DNA of 64,000 nt from Burkholderia stagnalis (lineage in GTDB: Bacteria; Pseudomonadota; Gammaproteobacteria; Burkholderiales; Burkholderiaceae): contig NZ_CADESW010000002.1 of the NCBI RefSeq assembly GCF_902830275.1, forward strand, positions 248,001 to 312,000. Reading direction: 5' to 3'. Numbering within the stretch: position 1 is the stretch's first letter; each line of letters opens with the position of its first letter. Of this stretch, positions 34,517-44,537 are shown piece by piece. The notes below the pieces were generated by a model. It was not told the origin of the DNA, searched no databases, and saw only the letters and a list, made by a program, of their open reading frames with translations. The position numbers were made by a program, and so were the translations under genes.

Positions 34517-35821
34517 ATGGCAACGTCGACGCATTCGCTGCCGGGCTCGTCCGGCGCATTCGAGGAAGCGACCTACCGCAAGGTCTCGTGGCGGCTCACG
34601 CCGCTCCTGCTGCTGTGCTACGTGGTCGCGTATCTCGACCGCGTGAACGTCGGGTTCGCGAAGCTGCAGATGGCCAGCGACCTGAACCTCAGCGACACCG
34701 TGTACGGCCTCGGCGCCGGCATCTTCTTCTTCGGCTACTTCCTGTTCGAGGTGCCGAGCAACATCATCCTGCACAGGGTCGGCGCGCGGCTGTGGATCGC
34801 GCGCATCATGGCGACCTGGGGCGTGATCTCGATCCTGACGATGTTCGTCACGACGCCCACGATGTTCTACGTGATGCGCTTCCTGCTCGGCGTGGCCGAG
34901 GCGGGCTTCTTTCCCGGCGTGATCCTCTACCTGACCTACTGGTATCCCGCGCACCGGCGCGGCCGGATGACGACCTTCTTCATGACGGCCGTCGCACTGT
35001 CCGGCGTGATCGGCGGGCCGATCTCGGGCTTCATCCTGAAGGCGTTCGACGGGGTGAGCGGCTGGCACGGCTGGCAGTGGCTGTTCCTGCTCGAAGGCAT
35101 CCCGTCGGTGCTGGCCGGCGTGCTGGTGTTCTTCGCGCTCGACGACCGGATCGCGAAGGCGAGCTGGCTGACCGACGAAGAAAAGGCGCTGCTCGCCCGC
35201 AACGTCGACGCGGAGGAAGCGACCAAGGAGGACCCGTCGCTCGGCGCCGTGATGTCGAGCCCGCGCGTGTGGCTGATGGCGCTGATCTACTTCTCGTTCG
35301 TGATGGGGCTCTACGGCGTCGGCTTCTGGCTGCCGACGATCATCAAGGCGACCGGCGTCACCGACGCGTTCGCGATCGGCCTGCTGTCGGCGATTCCGTA
35401 CGCGGCCGCAGTGGTCGCGATGGTGCTGATCGCGCGCAGCGCCGACAAGCGCCGCGAACGGCGCTGGCACCTGGCGATCCCTGCCGCGTTCGGCGCGCTC
35501 GGGCTCGTGCTGTCGGTGCTCTGGGCGCACGAAACCGCGCTCGCGATGCTCGGCCTCACGCTCGCGACGATGGGCATCCTCACCACGCTGCCGCTGTTCT
35601 GGAGCCTGCCGACCGCCTTCCTCGGCGGCACGGCGGCCGCGGCCGGCATCGCGATGATCAACTCGATCGGCAACCTCGCGGGCTTCCTGAGCCCGTACCT
35701 GATGGGCTGGCTCAAGCAGGCGACCGGCGCGAACGACGCCGGCATGTACATGCTCGCCGGGTTCCTCGTGCTCGGCGGCCTGCTCGCGCTGTCGGTGCCG
35801 AAGCGGCTGGTCGACCGCTAA
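34517..35821 (+). CDS. MFS transporter, anion:cation symporter family
   Basis: 434 residues with twelve membrane helices. A-Y-L-D-R-V-N-V-G-F-A (helix 1) and the early P-S-N-I-I-L-H-R-V-G-A-R motif identify the ACS family, which imports organic acids such as tartrate, galactonate, phthalate or 4-hydroxyphenylacetate. Last gene of the ALDH-SDR-MFS operon; the likely substrate is an organic acid or sugar acid, not determined. ACAGGAG is upstream of the ATG. Confidence 0.92.
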   Translation: MATSTHSLPGSSGAFEEATYRKVSWRLTPLLLLCYVVAYLDRVNVGFAKLQMASDLNLSDTVYGLGAGIFFFGYFLFEVPSNIILHRVGARLWIARIMATWGVISILTMFVTTPTMFYVMRFLLGVAEAGFFPGVILYLTYWYPAHRRGRMTTFFMTAVALSGVIGGPISGFILKAFDGVSGWHGWQWLFLLEGIPSVLAGVLVFFALDDRIAKASWLTDEEKALLARNVDAEEATKEDPSLGAVMSSPRVWLMALIYFSFVMGLYGVGFWLPTIIKATGVTDAFAIGLLSAIPYAAAVVAMVLIARSADKRRERRWHLAIPAAFGALGLVLSVLWAHETALAMLGLTLATMGILTTLPLFWSLPTAFLGGTAAAAGIAMINSIGNLAGFLSPYLMGWLKQATGANDAGMYMLAGFLVLGGLLALSVPKRLVDR

Positions 35822-35851
35822 CGCACGCGGCACGGCGACGCGCGGCGCCCG

Positions 35852-35890
35852 CAAAAAAACACCCCGGGCGCCATCCGGCGGCCGGGGTGT
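35852..35890 (-). terminator. Rho-independent terminator of the haem operon
   Basis: On the minus strand ACACCCCGG pairs with CCGGGGTGT around a GC-rich loop and is followed by seven T (the A-run at 35853-35859 on the plus strand). It lies 45 bases after the hemY stop and between convergent genes. Confidence 0.85.
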
Positions 35891-35934
35891 GTCGTCCTTG
35901 TGTCGTGCCGCCGGCGCGCCGGCCGCGAGCCGCG

Positions 35935-37122
35935 TCAGACCACGGTGATCGCGAGCGCGCTTTCGCGGTAGTGCTTCGCCGCCTTGTCGGTTTCGCCGAG
36001 ATGCTCGAACAGGCGCGCGAGCGCACGATGCGCGCGCACCTTGAGCGCCTCGTTGTCGGCGAGCTTCAGCGCCGCCTCGAGGAACGACTGCGCCTTGCCC
36101 CACAGCTGCTGCTGCTGGCAGAGGCGGCCGAGCGCGAACAGCAGGTCGGCATCTTCCGGATGATCCTTCTTCCAGCCTTCCGCCTTCTGGATCAGCGGCA
36201 GCGCGTCGCCGCCGGCGGTATCCGGATAGCGGCGCAGCAGGCGCGCGTCCCAGTTGTGCGCGAGCGCCTCCTCGACGATGCGGCGCGCTTCCGGCCGGCG
36301 TTCGAGCGACACGAGCAGATCGGCCGCCTGATCGGCGAGGCGCGGCGACTGCCGCTCGGCGGCCGACAGCGACTGCCACACCTCGAGCAGCGCGTCCGGA
36401 TCGTGACGGCGCTCGCGCAGCAGGTTCTCGGCCGCCTGCTGACGCAGCCGCACGGCCGCGGCCGGATGCAGCGCCTCGCGCTTCTCGAGCGCCTTCGCGA
36501 GCTTCAGCACCTCGGCCCAGTTCTTCAGCTGCTGCTGCGCGCGCAGCGCGACCTGCTGCGCGTGAATGCGCTTGCCGCCCGCCTGCATCTCGGCGAGCGC
36601 GGCGAGCGCGCCGTCGGCATCGCGCCCATCCGCGCGCATGTCGGCGGCGGCGAGCAGGCGCGCATCCTGCCATTCGGGCGCGCCGACCTTCGACAGCCAG
36701 TCGTCGCGGCGTGCGTATTCATGCATGCGGTGCGCGGCGGTGGCCGCGACGAGGCTCGCGGCGCCCTGGTTCGCGTCGATCGACAGCGCGTCGCGCGCGG
36801 CCTTCTCGGCGCGCGAGAAACGGCCCGCGTACAGGTTCGCGATCGCGTCGCGCAGCGATGCCTGCGCCTTCTCGTTGCGCGCGCGGGCGCGATACGCGGC
36901 GACCCGCTGCGGCATGCGCCAGATGTTGCGCACGATGCGCAGCAGCGCATACACGACGATGAACAGCACGATGATTGCGAACACGGCCAGGTTCAGCGAC
37001 AGGTCGACCCGGTACGGCGGATACACGAGCAGCACCTGCCCGGTGTCGAAACGGCCGACGGTGGCCAGCGCCGCGGCGATCGCGAACAGGATCGCGAGCC
37101 AGACGATTCCTCTGAGCGTCAT
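35935..37122 (-). CDS. hemY: Haem biosynthesis-associated TPR protein HemY
   Basis: 395 residues. Two membrane helices at the N terminus (about 4-22 and 44-65), then a tetratricopeptide helical array through the C terminus (repeats such as A-R-D-A-L-S-I-D-A-N and L-G-R-L-C-Q-Q-Q-Q-L-W-G-K-A). This is the HemY found in proteobacterial hemCDXY operons; it is not the protoporphyrinogen oxidase with the same name. Starts two bases after the hemDX stop. Function is poorly understood. Confidence 0.93.
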   Translation of the reverse strand: MTLRGIVWLAILFAIAAALATVGRFDTGQVLLVYPPYRVDLSLNLAVFAIIVLFIVVYALLRIVRNIWRMPQRVAAYRARARNEKAQASLRDAIANLYAGRFSRAEKAARDALSIDANQGAASLVAATAAHRMHEYARRDDWLSKVGAPEWQDARLLAAADMRADGRDADGALAALAEMQAGGKRIHAQQVALRAQQQLKNWAEVLKLAKALEKREALHPAAAVRLRQQAAENLLRERRHDPDALLEVWQSLSAAERQSPRLADQAADLLVSLERRPEARRIVEEALAHNWDARLLRRYPDTAGGDALPLIQKAEGWKKDHPEDADLLFALGRLCQQQQLWGKAQSFLEAALKLADNEALKVRAHRALARLFEHLGETDKAAKHYRESALAITVV

Positions 37123-37124
37123 CG

Positions 37125-39101
37125 TTACCCCCGGCTCTTGAACTGCTGAACGGCGTTCAGGCTGGTGTTCAGGTTCGGCACCGCGACCGCGAGCGACGCG
37201 CCGTCGACCTGCTTCAGCAGATCCTCGACGGTCTGCGTGTCCTTCGCCGCCCGGTCGAAATACTTCGCGAGCGACGCCTGCGCGGCGTGCAGGTCGGCCT
37301 TCATCGCGGCGTCGTTGCGCGCGAGCAGCGACAGCCGCGCGGTCAGCAGGCGCAGCTTCACGTTCTCGCGCACGAAGTAGCCCTGTTCGGGCGACGCGAG
37401 CATCGCGTCCGCGTTGTCGATGCGGCGCACCTGCACGAGGCCCTTCAGCTGCTCGCCGATGCCGGCCGAGAAGCCGTGCCACCACGTCTTCCAGCGCGGC
37501 TCGCCGGCCGCGTCGGCCGTCTTCGCGGCGTCCGCCGGCGCGGGCGCCTTCGGCGCCGCGTGCGGCACGATCGCCTCGCCGGCGAGCGGCAGCGCGTCGA
37601 CCTTCGCGATCGCGTCGTCGAGCTTGATCGCGAGGCCCGTGAGATCCGCGGACGGCGCGGCCTTCAGCTTCTCGATGTCCTGCGCGAGCGCCTTGCGCAC
37701 CGTGACGGCCTGCGCGCTCTGCGACGCCGCGAGGCGCGCGTCGGCGTTCTGCAGCGCGATCAGCGCGAGCTGCGTGTTGCCGGTGAGCTGCAGCTGCTGG
37801 CTCGCGCTCGACAGCATCTGGTCGACTTCCTCGAGCATCCATGCGTCGCGGTTGCGCGCGAGATCCTGGTATTGCTGCTGCAGCGCCTGCTGCGCGTTCT
37901 GCGCGTCGGCGAGCTTGCCGTCGAGCTGCGCGAGCTGCGTGTCGACCTGATGCGCGCCGGCGAGCGCCTGCTCGGTCTTCAGGCGAGTCTCGGCGGCCTG
38001 CGCGTCGAGCGCCTTCTGGCGCGCGACCAGCGTGTCGTCGAGCCGGTCGACCTTGCGGTTCAGCGCATAGCCGCCGACGCCCGCCGCGCAGCCGAGCACG
38101 ACGACGACGAGCCACAGGAACGCGCTGCCGCCGCGGCGCGCGGGCGGCTCGGGCGACCGGAAAGGTGGGCTGGCGGGCGCGGCGGATGCAGCGGCCGGCT
38201 GGGAAGCGACGCTCTTGGAATCGTTGGTATCTGTCATGCGTTTAATCACCGGTGCGGCTGTCGCCGGTTGGACGGCCTCGTCGGCCATCGATCGAAACGC
38301 GCGGACGATGCGCTCATCGCCCGCGCCGGTCAGCGTAATCCTATCAAAACCCAATGCCCGCGCGGTCTGCTCGATCCGCGGGTGCGGCGTCACGAGCGGC
38401 GCGTGCTTCAACGCGTCGATCTCGGCCTCGGTGAGGTGCGCGTGCGCGAGTTCGTGCAGGTTGCGCACGCCTTCCGAGCTCGTGACGAGCCACGCATGCG
38501 GTTCGCCGCCGAGCAGCGCGTGCACGCGCTCCCACGTGCCGATGCGCGGCTCCGGCACGACGCGGCGGTACGCGGCGACCAGGTGAACGTCCGCGCCGGC
38601 TTCGCGCAGCCGGTCGGCCAGCCATTCGCGGCCGCCGTCGCCGCGCACGATCAGCACGCGCCGGCCGGCGAGCGCGGCCGCGCCGCCGAACGCGGCCTCG
38701 ATGCACGCGAACAGGCTTTCGGAATCGTAATGCGGCGCGCCGCCGTCGTCGGGCGCCTGCGGCGCGATCACCCGGTACGCGGGCGCGGCGATGCCGTGAC
38801 GCTCGAGCGCGGCGACGCTGCCCGGGCCGACGACGCCGACCGGCAGCGCGTTCGGCCAGATCGCGCCGTACTGCGCGAGCGCGCGGTCGATCGCGTTCGG
38901 CGACACGAAGATCACCAGCGCGTAGTCGGCGAGCGCCGCGAACGCGGCGGCGAGCGGCGCGGGATCGTCGAGCGGCGCGATGTCGATCAGCGGAAAGTCG
39001 AGGACGTCGCAGCCGGCTTCGGCCAGTTGCGCCGCGAGCCCGGCGGACTGGCCGTCCGGGCGCGTGAGGACGGCGGTGAACGCGCGTGCGCCGCCCGCCA
39101 T
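37125..39101 (-). CDS. hemDX: Fused uroporphyrinogen-III synthase HemD and membrane protein HemX
   Basis: 658 residues in one continuous frame. Residues 1-260 are the HemD-type uroporphyrinogen III synthase (T-x-L-x-R-P near 13-18, V-S-P-N-A-I-D near 75-81, V-T-S-S-E-G-V-R near 178-185), which closes hydroxymethylbilane to uroporphyrinogen III. From about 290 there is a Pro/Ala-rich linker, one membrane helix (F-L-W-L-V-V-V-V-L) at about 320-340 and a coiled-coil, Q-rich HemX domain. Overlaps the hemC stop by one base. HemD and HemX are separate proteins in E. coli; the fusion is known in Burkholderia-type genomes. Confidence 0.93.
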   Translation of the reverse strand: MAGGARAFTAVLTRPDGQSAGLAAQLAEAGCDVLDFPLIDIAPLDDPAPLAAAFAALADYALVIFVSPNAIDRALAQYGAIWPNALPVGVVGPGSVAALERHGIAAPAYRVIAPQAPDDGGAPHYDSESLFACIEAAFGGAAALAGRRVLIVRGDGGREWLADRLREAGADVHLVAAYRRVVPEPRIGTWERVHALLGGEPHAWLVTSSEGVRNLHELAHAHLTEAEIDALKHAPLVTPHPRIEQTARALGFDRITLTGAGDERIVRAFRSMADEAVQPATAAPVIKRMTDTNDSKSVASQPAAASAAPASPPFRSPEPPARRGGSAFLWLVVVVLGCAAGVGGYALNRKVDRLDDTLVARQKALDAQAAETRLKTEQALAGAHQVDTQLAQLDGKLADAQNAQQALQQQYQDLARNRDAWMLEEVDQMLSSASQQLQLTGNTQLALIALQNADARLAASQSAQAVTVRKALAQDIEKLKAAPSADLTGLAIKLDDAIAKVDALPLAGEAIVPHAAPKAPAPADAAKTADAAGEPRWKTWWHGFSAGIGEQLKGLVQVRRIDNADAMLASPEQGYFVRENVKLRLLTARLSLLARNDAAMKADLHAAQASLAKYFDRAAKDTQTVEDLLKQVDGASLAVAVPNLNTSLNAVQQFKSRG

Positions 39102-40102
39102 CAGGCGTCGCCCTTGCCGGCCTGCGAGCCGGCGAGCAACGCGTGGACGATGTCGAGCGCGCCCTGCGCTTCCAGCTCGTCGGAGACGGCGCGGCCGAGC
39201 GCGAGCGCATCGGCGACGGTCATCGCCGCCGCGCATGCGTCGGCCGTCAGCACGCGCTTGCCGTCGGTGGTCGACACGCGGCCCGTCAGGTACAGCTCGC
39301 CCGCGCGCCACACCGCGTGCGCGGCGAGCGGCACCTCGCAGCTGCCGCCGAGCGCGCGCGACACCATCCGCTCGGCCTCGACCGCGAGCGCGGTGTCGTG
39401 GTCGTGCAGCGGCGCGAGCCACGCGGCGACGTCGGCGCGGTGCGCGGCGATCTCGATGCCGAGCGCGCCCTGGCCGGCCGCCGGCGGGCTGTCCTCGACG
39501 TCGATGAGCGCGCGGATGCGTGCTTCGAGACCGAGGCGCTTGAGCCCGGCCGCCGCGAGGATGATCGCCGCGTAGTCGCCGCGGTCGAGCTTGCCGAGCC
39601 GCGTGTCGAGGTTGCCGCGCAGCGGCTGCACCTGCAGGTGCGGGTAGCGCGCGCGCAGCATCGCCTCGCGGCGCAGGCTCGACGTGCCGACCACGGCGCC
39701 GGCCGGCAGCGCGTCGAGCGACGCGTAGTCGTTCGACACGAACGCGTCGCGCGGGTCTTCGCGGCTCATGATCGCCGCGAGCGAGAAGCCGTCCGGCAGC
39801 GCCATCGGCACGTCCTTCAGCGAATGCACGGCGAGATCCGCGCGGCCGTCGGCGAGCGCGTTCTCCAGCTCCTTCACGAACAGGCCCTTGCCGCCGACCT
39901 TCGACAGCGTGCGATCGAGAATTTGATCGCCACGGGTCGTCATCCCGAGGATTTTCACGTCACAAGCTGGATATAATTTGCGCAGCGCATCACGCACATG
40001 TTCGGCTTGCCACATCGCCAGGCGGCTTTCGCGCGAAGCAATCGTCAGCGTCGCCGGCGGCTGTGCCTGTCGCGGCCCGGCCGATAGGGTCTCGGAATTC
40101 AT
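39101..40102 (-). CDS. hemC: Hydroxymethylbilane synthase (porphobilinogen deaminase)
   Basis: 333 residues. [13 protein letters not shown] near the start, H-S-L-K-D-V-P, G-T-S-S-L-R-R and the dipyrromethane-binding Cys in G-G-S-C-E-V-P. Polymerises four porphobilinogens to hydroxymethylbilane for the next enzyme, HemD. Start at 40102; the frame is open to 40264 with no similarity. Divergent from ppc, 200 bp away. Confidence 0.97.
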   Translation of the reverse strand: MNSETLSAGPRQAQPPATLTIASRESRLAMWQAEHVRDALRKLYPACDVKILGMTTRGDQILDRTLSKVGGKGLFVKELENALADGRADLAVHSLKDVPMALPDGFSLAAIMSREDPRDAFVSNDYASLDALPAGAVVGTSSLRREAMLRARYPHLQVQPLRGNLDTRLGKLDRGDYAAIILAAAGLKRLGLEARIRALIDVEDSPPAAGQGALGIEIAAHRADVAAWLAPLHDHDTALAVEAERMVSRALGGSCEVPLAAHAVWRAGELYLTGRVSTTDGKRVLTADACAAAMTVADALALGRAVSDELEAQGALDIVHALLAGSQAGKGDA

Positions 40103-40302
40103 TGCAGGAACATCGAAGGACGGGATTGAAGATCGAACAATGGTAGCACGCACGCCCGCGCCCGCCGGGGCGCGGAGCCGGCCCCGGCGCCGCCTGGCGC
40201 GGGCGGCGGCGCGGATGCGCGGAAGTGCCGCAGAAGTCGCAGGTTGCTGGACCGCAGTGCCCACAGTCCCTTTTCACTCGAGCTTTCCCAAGGAAACCCA
40301 TC

Positions 40303-43300
40303 GTGAAGTCTTCCGGATCGGCGCGTACGGCGCGCCGCAATGCTGCCTTGCCCTCCTCCGATGCCCAGACGGGCTCCGTCGCCGCCGCCGCGAACGGCCG
40401 TGCGAAACCGGCAACCAAACCGAAAGACCCGATACGTCAGACCAAACGCGCGGCCGAGGCCGCCGGCGCAGCCGTCACGGCGACGAAGCCGAATGGCCGC
40501 ACGCGCGAGGACAAGGACCGCCCGCTGTTCGAGGACATCCGCTTCCTCGGCCGCCTGCTCGGCGACGTCGTGCGCGAGCAGGAAGGCGACGCGGTGTTCG
40601 ACGTGGTCGAGACGATCCGCCAGACCGCGGTGAAATTCCGCCGCGAGGACGACCGCGACGCCGCGCAGACGCTCGAGAAGAAGCTGCGCAAGCTGACGCC
40701 CGAGCAGACGGTGAGCGTCGTGCGCGCGTTCAGCTATTTCTCGCACCTCGCGAACATCGCCGAGGATCGCCACCACAACCGGCGCCGCCGCATCCACGCG
40801 CTCGCCGGCTCCGCGCCGCAGCCGGGCACCGTCGCGTTCGCGCTCGACCAGCTGAAGCAGGCGGGCGGCGCGTCGAAGGGCGTGCTGCAGCGCTTCTTCG
40901 ACGACGCGCTGATCGTGCCCGTGCTGACCGCGCACCCGACCGAAGTGCAGCGCAAGAGCATCCTCGACGCGCAGCACGACATCGCGCGGCTGCTCGCCGA
41001 GCGCGACCAGGAGCTGACCGCGCGCGAACGCCAGCACAACGAATCGATGCTGCGCGCGCGCGTGACCGCGCTGTGGCAGACGCGGATGCTGCGCGACGCG
41101 CGCCTGACCGTCGGCGACGAGATCGAGAACGCGCTGTCGTACTACCGCGCGACGTTCCTCGACGAGCTGCCCGCGCTGTACGGCGACATCGAGGCCGCGC
41201 TGGCCGAGCACGGCCTGCCCGCCCGCGTGCCGGCGTTCTTCCAGATGGGCAGCTGGATCGGCGGCGACCGCGACGGCAACCCGAACGTCACCGCCACGAC
41301 GCTCGACGAGGCGATCAACCGCCAGGCCGCGGTGATCCTCGAGCACTACCTGGAACAGGTGCACAAGCTGGGCGCCGAGCTGTCGGTGTCGAACCTGCTG
41401 GTCGGCGCGAACGACGCGGTGAAGGCGCTCGCCGCCGCGTCGCCGGACCAGTCGCCGCACCGCGTTGACGAGCCGTACCGCCGCGCGCTGATCGGCATCT
41501 ACACGCGGCTCGCCGCGAGCGCGCGGGTGCGCGTGGGCGAAGGCACGGTGCCGGTGCGCAGCGCCGGGCGCGGCACGCCGCCGGTACGCGCGACGCCGTA
41601 TGCCGATTCCGAGGAATTCGTGCGCGATCTCAAGGTGCTGATGGAATCGCTCGCCGAGCATCACGGCGCATCGCTCGCCGCGCCGCGCCTCGCGCCGCTC
41701 GCGCGCGCGGCCGAGGTGTTCGGTTTCCACCTGGCGAGCATCGACCTGCGGCAGAGCTCCGACATCCACGAGGCGGTGGTCGCCGAGCTGTTCGCGCGCG
41801 CCGGCGTCGAAGCCGACTACGCGGCGCTCGCCGAGGAAGACAAGCTGCGCGTGCTGCTCGCCGCGCTCGCCGATCCGCGGCCGCTGCGCTTGCCGTACTT
41901 CGAGTACTCGGCGCTCGCGCAGAGCGAGCTCGGCGTGTTCGAGAAGGCGCGCGCGGTGCGTGCGCAGTTCGGGCCGCGCGCGGTGCGCAACTACATCATC
42001 TCGCACACCGAGACGGTCAGCGACCTCGTCGAGGTGCTGCTGCTGCAGAAGGAAACCGGCCTGCTCGAAGGCGCGCTCGGCGCGAAGCACGGCGGCGCGC
42101 GCAACGGCCTGATGGTGATCCCGCTGTTCGAAACGATTCCCGACCTGCGCGATGCGTCGCGGATCATGCGCGAGTACTTCGCGCTGCCGGGCGTCGAATC
42201 GCTGGTCGCGCACCAGGGCGGCGAGCAGGAAGTGATGCTCGGCTACTCGGACAGCAACAAGGACGGCGGCTTCCTCACGTCGAACTGGGAGCTGTATCGC
42301 GCCGAACTCGCGCTCGTCGACCTGTTCCGCGAGCGCGGCATCACGCTGCGGCTGTTCCACGGCCGCGGCGGCACGGTCGGCCGCGGCGGCGGCCCGACCT
42401 ACCAGGCGATCCTGTCGCAGCCGCCGGGCACCGTGAACGGCCAGATCCGCCTGACCGAACAGGGCGAGGTGATCGCGAGCAAGTTCGCGAACCCGGAAAT
42501 CGGCCGGCGCAACCTCGAAACCGTCGTCGCCGCGACGCTCGAGGCGTCGCTGCTGCCGCAGTCGAACGCGCCCGCGCACCTGCCGGCGTTCGAGACGGCG
42601 ATGCAGACGCTGTCCGATGCGGCCATGGCGTCGTACCGCGCGCTCGTCTACGAGACGCCCGGCTTCACCGACTACTTCTTCTCGTCGACGCCGATCAGCG
42701 AGATCGCCGAGCTGAACATCGGCAGCCGGCCCGCGTCGCGCAAGCTGCAGGATCCGAAGCACCGCCGCATCGAGGATCTGCGCGCGATTCCGTGGGGCTT
42801 CTCGTGGGGCCAGTGCCGCCTGCTGCTGACCGGCTGGTACGGCTTCGGCAGCGCGGTGGCCGCGTATCTGGACGGCGCAAAGGACGACGCCGAGCGCACC
42901 AAGCGCCTCGCGCTGCTGAAGAAGATGCACAAGACCTGGCCGTTCTTCTCGAACCTGCTGTCGAACATGGACATGGTGCTCGCGAAGACCGACCTCGCGG
43001 TCGCGTCGCGCTACGCGCAGCTCGTCGCGGACAAGAAGCTGCGCAAGCACGTGTTCGAGCGGATCGTCGCCGAGTGGGAGCGCACGTCGCAGGCGCTGGC
43101 CGAAATCACCGGCCACGGCACGCGGCTCGCGACCAACCCGCTGCTCGCGCGCTCGATCAAGAACCGCTTCCCGTATCTCGATCCGCTGAACCACCTGCAG
43201 GTCGAGCTGATCAAGCGGCACCGCGCGGGCGACACCAACGCGCGGCTGCGGCGCGGGATTCACCTCACCATCAACGGGATCGCCGCCGGCCTGCGCAACA

Positions 43301-43308
43301 CCGGCTGA
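40303..43308 (+). CDS. ppc: Phosphoenolpyruvate carboxylase
   Basis: 1001 residues starting with GTG at 40303 (V-K-S-S-G), with AAGGA about ten bases upstream; the open frame begins earlier at 40225 but without a site. The N-terminal 70 residues are a basic, Ala-rich extension not usual in the family. Active-site motifs: [10 protein letters not shown] (His), [22 protein letters not shown] and [14 protein letters not shown]; ends in R-N-T-G. Makes oxaloacetate from PEP and bicarbonate for the TCA cycle. Divergent from hemC. Confidence 0.97.
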   Translation: MKSSGSARTARRNAALPSSDAQTGSVAAAANGRAKPATKPKDPIRQTKRAAEAAGAAVTATKPNGRTREDKDRPLFEDIRFLGRLLGDVVREQEGDAVFDVVETIRQTAVKFRREDDRDAAQTLEKKLRKLTPEQTVSVVRAFSYFSHLANIAEDRHHNRRRRIHALAGSAPQPGTVAFALDQLKQAGGASKGVLQRFFDDALIVPVLTAHPTEVQRKSILDAQHDIARLLAERDQELTARERQHNESMLRARVTALWQTRMLRDARLTVGDEIENALSYYRATFLDELPALYGDIEAALAEHGLPARVPAFFQMGSWIGGDRDGNPNVTATTLDEAINRQAAVILEHYLEQVHKLGAELSVSNLLVGANDAVKALAAASPDQSPHRVDEPYRRALIGIYTRLAASARVRVGEGTVPVRSAGRGTPPVRATPYADSEEFVRDLKVLMESLAEHHGASLAAPRLAPLARAAEVFGFHLASIDLRQSSDIHEAVVAELFARAGVEADYAALAEEDKLRVLLAALADPRPLRLPYFEYSALAQSELGVFEKARAVRAQFGPRAVRNYIISHTETVSDLVEVLLLQKETGLLEGALGAKHGGARNGLMVIPLFETIPDLRDASRIMREYFALPGVESLVAHQGGEQEVMLGYSDSNKDGGFLTSNWELYRAELALVDLFRERGITLRLFHGRGGTVGRGGGPTYQAILSQPPGTVNGQIRLTEQGEVIASKFANPEIGRRNLETVVAATLEASLLPQSNAPAHLPAFETAMQTLSDAAMASYRALVYETPGFTDYFFSSTPISEIAELNIGSRPASRKLQDPKHRRIEDLRAIPWGFSWGQCRLLLTGWYGFGSAVAAYLDGAKDDAERTKRLALLKKMHKTWPFFSNLLSNMDMVLAKTDLAVASRYAQLVADKKLRKHVFERIVAEWERTSQALAEITGHGTRLATNPLLARSIKNRFPYLDPLNHLQVELIKRHRAGDTNARLRRGIHLTINGIAAGLRNTG

Positions 43309-43361
43309 CCCGCGAACCCGGTGTGACGCATGCGGCGCATGTGCCGCACCGGAAACACATC

Positions 43362-43398
43362 GGCCGCGACACGCATTCGTGTGTGTCGCGGCCTTTTT
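43362..43398 (+). terminator. Rho-independent terminator of ppc
   Basis: Stem GGCCGCGACACGC with GTGTGTCGCGGCC (one mismatch) around ATTCGT, followed by six T. About 55 bases after the ppc stop. Confidence 0.92.
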
Positions 43399-43440
43399 TC
43401 GTCTGGCGCGATGCGGGGATCGCCAGGCAGTGCGCGCGTC

Positions 43441-43560
43441 AGCGCCTGTCAGCGCCTGTCAGCGCCCGTCAGCGCCCGTCAGCGCCCGTCAGCGCCCGTC
43501 AGCGCCCGTCAGCGCCCGTCAGCGCCCGTCAGTGCGAGTCAGCGCGCGTCAGCGCGCGTC
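43441..43560. repeat. 10-bp tandem repeat array (AGCGCCCGTC)n
   Basis: Twelve in-register 10-bp units: two AGCGCCTGTC, then seven identical AGCGCCCGTC, one AGTGCGAGTC and two AGCGCGCGTC. The right end overlaps the stop codon of the methyltransferase gene (minus strand, TGA at 43549-43551). Every unit carries a TGA on the minus strand, so gain or loss of units would not change the protein. Likely a variable-number tandem repeat. Confidence 0.95.
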
Positions 43561-44301
43561 GATCATCAGCGCATCGTGCTCGAACGAGCCGTCCGGCTGC
43601 ACCGCGTAATGGCTGCGCACCTCGTCGGGCGCGTGCGCCCACAGCGCGCGGATGCCCGTCACGCTGTCGGCCGGCGTGCGGATCCGCGCGACCCACGTGT
43701 CGAAATCGATCGGCAGGCGCCAGCGGCTCGCCACCTGCGCGTCGAAGCCCGCGCCACGGAACATCGCGAGCCATTCGTCGGCCCGGTAGTCGCGCACGTG
43801 CGACGCGTCGCGCAGCACTTCCGCCGCTTGCAGGTAGGTATCGAGCAGCGGATGGTCGTGGCCCGCGATGTCGATCATCAGCACCCGGCCGCCCGGCTTC
43901 AGCACGCGGCGCATCTCGGCGAGCGCCGCGCGCACGTCGTGCCAGTGATGCGCGCTCATCCGGCTCACGATCCAGTCGAAGGTCGCCGCCTCGAACGGCA
44001 GCCGCTCGGCCGGCCCGTGGCAGGTGCGGATGTTCGCGAAGCCGCGCTCGCGCGCCGCCGCGTCGACGGTGGCGAGCATCTGCGGCGCGAGATCGTACGC
44101 GGTGACCTCGCGCGCATGCGGCGCGACCGCGAAGCTCGCATGGCCCGCGCCGCAGCCGAGGTCGAGCACCGCGGCGCCCGGCGTCGCGCGCACCGCGTCG
44201 GCGAGCGCCTGCAGGTCGGCGCCCGTCGCGTGCACGGCGCTCGTCAGGTAGGCTGCGGCCGTCGAGCCGAATGCGTCGGCGACCTGATCGTGATGTTTCA
44301 T
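43549..44301 (-). CDS. Class I SAM-dependent methyltransferase (UbiE-like)
   Basis: 250 residues. SAM motif V-L-D-L-G-C-G-A-G-H near 45-54, motif II acidic residue D69 in A-Y-D-L-A, and the L-K-P-G-G-R-V-L-M-I-D post-III motif. Similar to the UbiE/COQ5 Methyltransf_11 group; substrate unknown. The stop codon is provided by the last units of the 10-bp tandem repeat. GGAGAGTGCG precedes the ATG at 44301. Divergent from the MmyB-type regulator. Confidence 0.92.
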   Translation of the reverse strand: MKHHDQVADAFGSTAAAYLTSAVHATGADLQALADAVRATPGAAVLDLGCGAGHASFAVAPHAREVTAYDLAPQMLATVDAAARERGFANIRTCHGPAERLPFEAATFDWIVSRMSAHHWHDVRAALAEMRRVLKPGGRVLMIDIAGHDHPLLDTYLQAAEVLRDASHVRDYRADEWLAMFRGAGFDAQVASRWRLPIDFDTWVARIRTPADSVTGIRALWAHAPDEVRSHYAVQPDGSFEHDALMIDAR

Positions 44302-44314
44302 CGCACTCTCCTTT

Positions 44315-44412
44315 GTCGGCCGGAGTTGGCGCTTTAGCGTCTGCTCCGGTCCCGTGCAAAGCGGTCGGCCGGAGGCGGCGCTTCAGCGCTTGCTCCGGCC
44401 ACCATGCAAAGC
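44315..44412. repeat. Tandem pair of 48-bp hairpin repeats
   Basis: Two imperfect copies (44315-44362 and 44364-44412) of a sequence beginning GTCGGCCGGAG and ending TGCAAAGC. Each folds: GGCCGGAG pairs with CTCCGGCC, and inner GGCGCTT(T/C)AGCG with itself, giving a long interrupted stem (best in the second copy). Placed directly upstream of the methyltransferase gene. Resembles dispersed palindromic repeats rather than a gene. Confidence 0.75.
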
Positions 44413-44476
44413 CGGGTGGGGGGACCGTCCGCGCCGATGCGGGCGGACGCGTGAGCCGCTACAATAGGCCCGCATC

Positions 44477-44509
44477 TGTACCAGTACAAGTTAAGTAGTT
44501 ATTCTGGTA
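44477..44509. promoter_or_regulatory. Candidate operator before the MmyB-type regulator
   Basis: TGTAC-CA-GTACA palindrome at 44477-44488, followed by an inverted pair TACCAG (44479-44484) and CTGGTA (44504-44509). In the divergent region 30-60 bases before the XRE/MmyB gene, a typical place for autoregulation. Based on symmetry only. Confidence 0.5.
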
Positions 44510-44537
44510 TTCGACCCACCTGCCTGACGCTTTCCGC

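Noticed and set aside
40099..43263. 1054-codon minus-strand frame opposite ppc
   Set aside because: Arg-rich low-complexity translation without any family motif; ppc on the plus strand has all active-site motifs.
43441..43560. Possible CRISPR array
   Set aside because: Units are contiguous 10-mers without spacers; no cas genes in the window.
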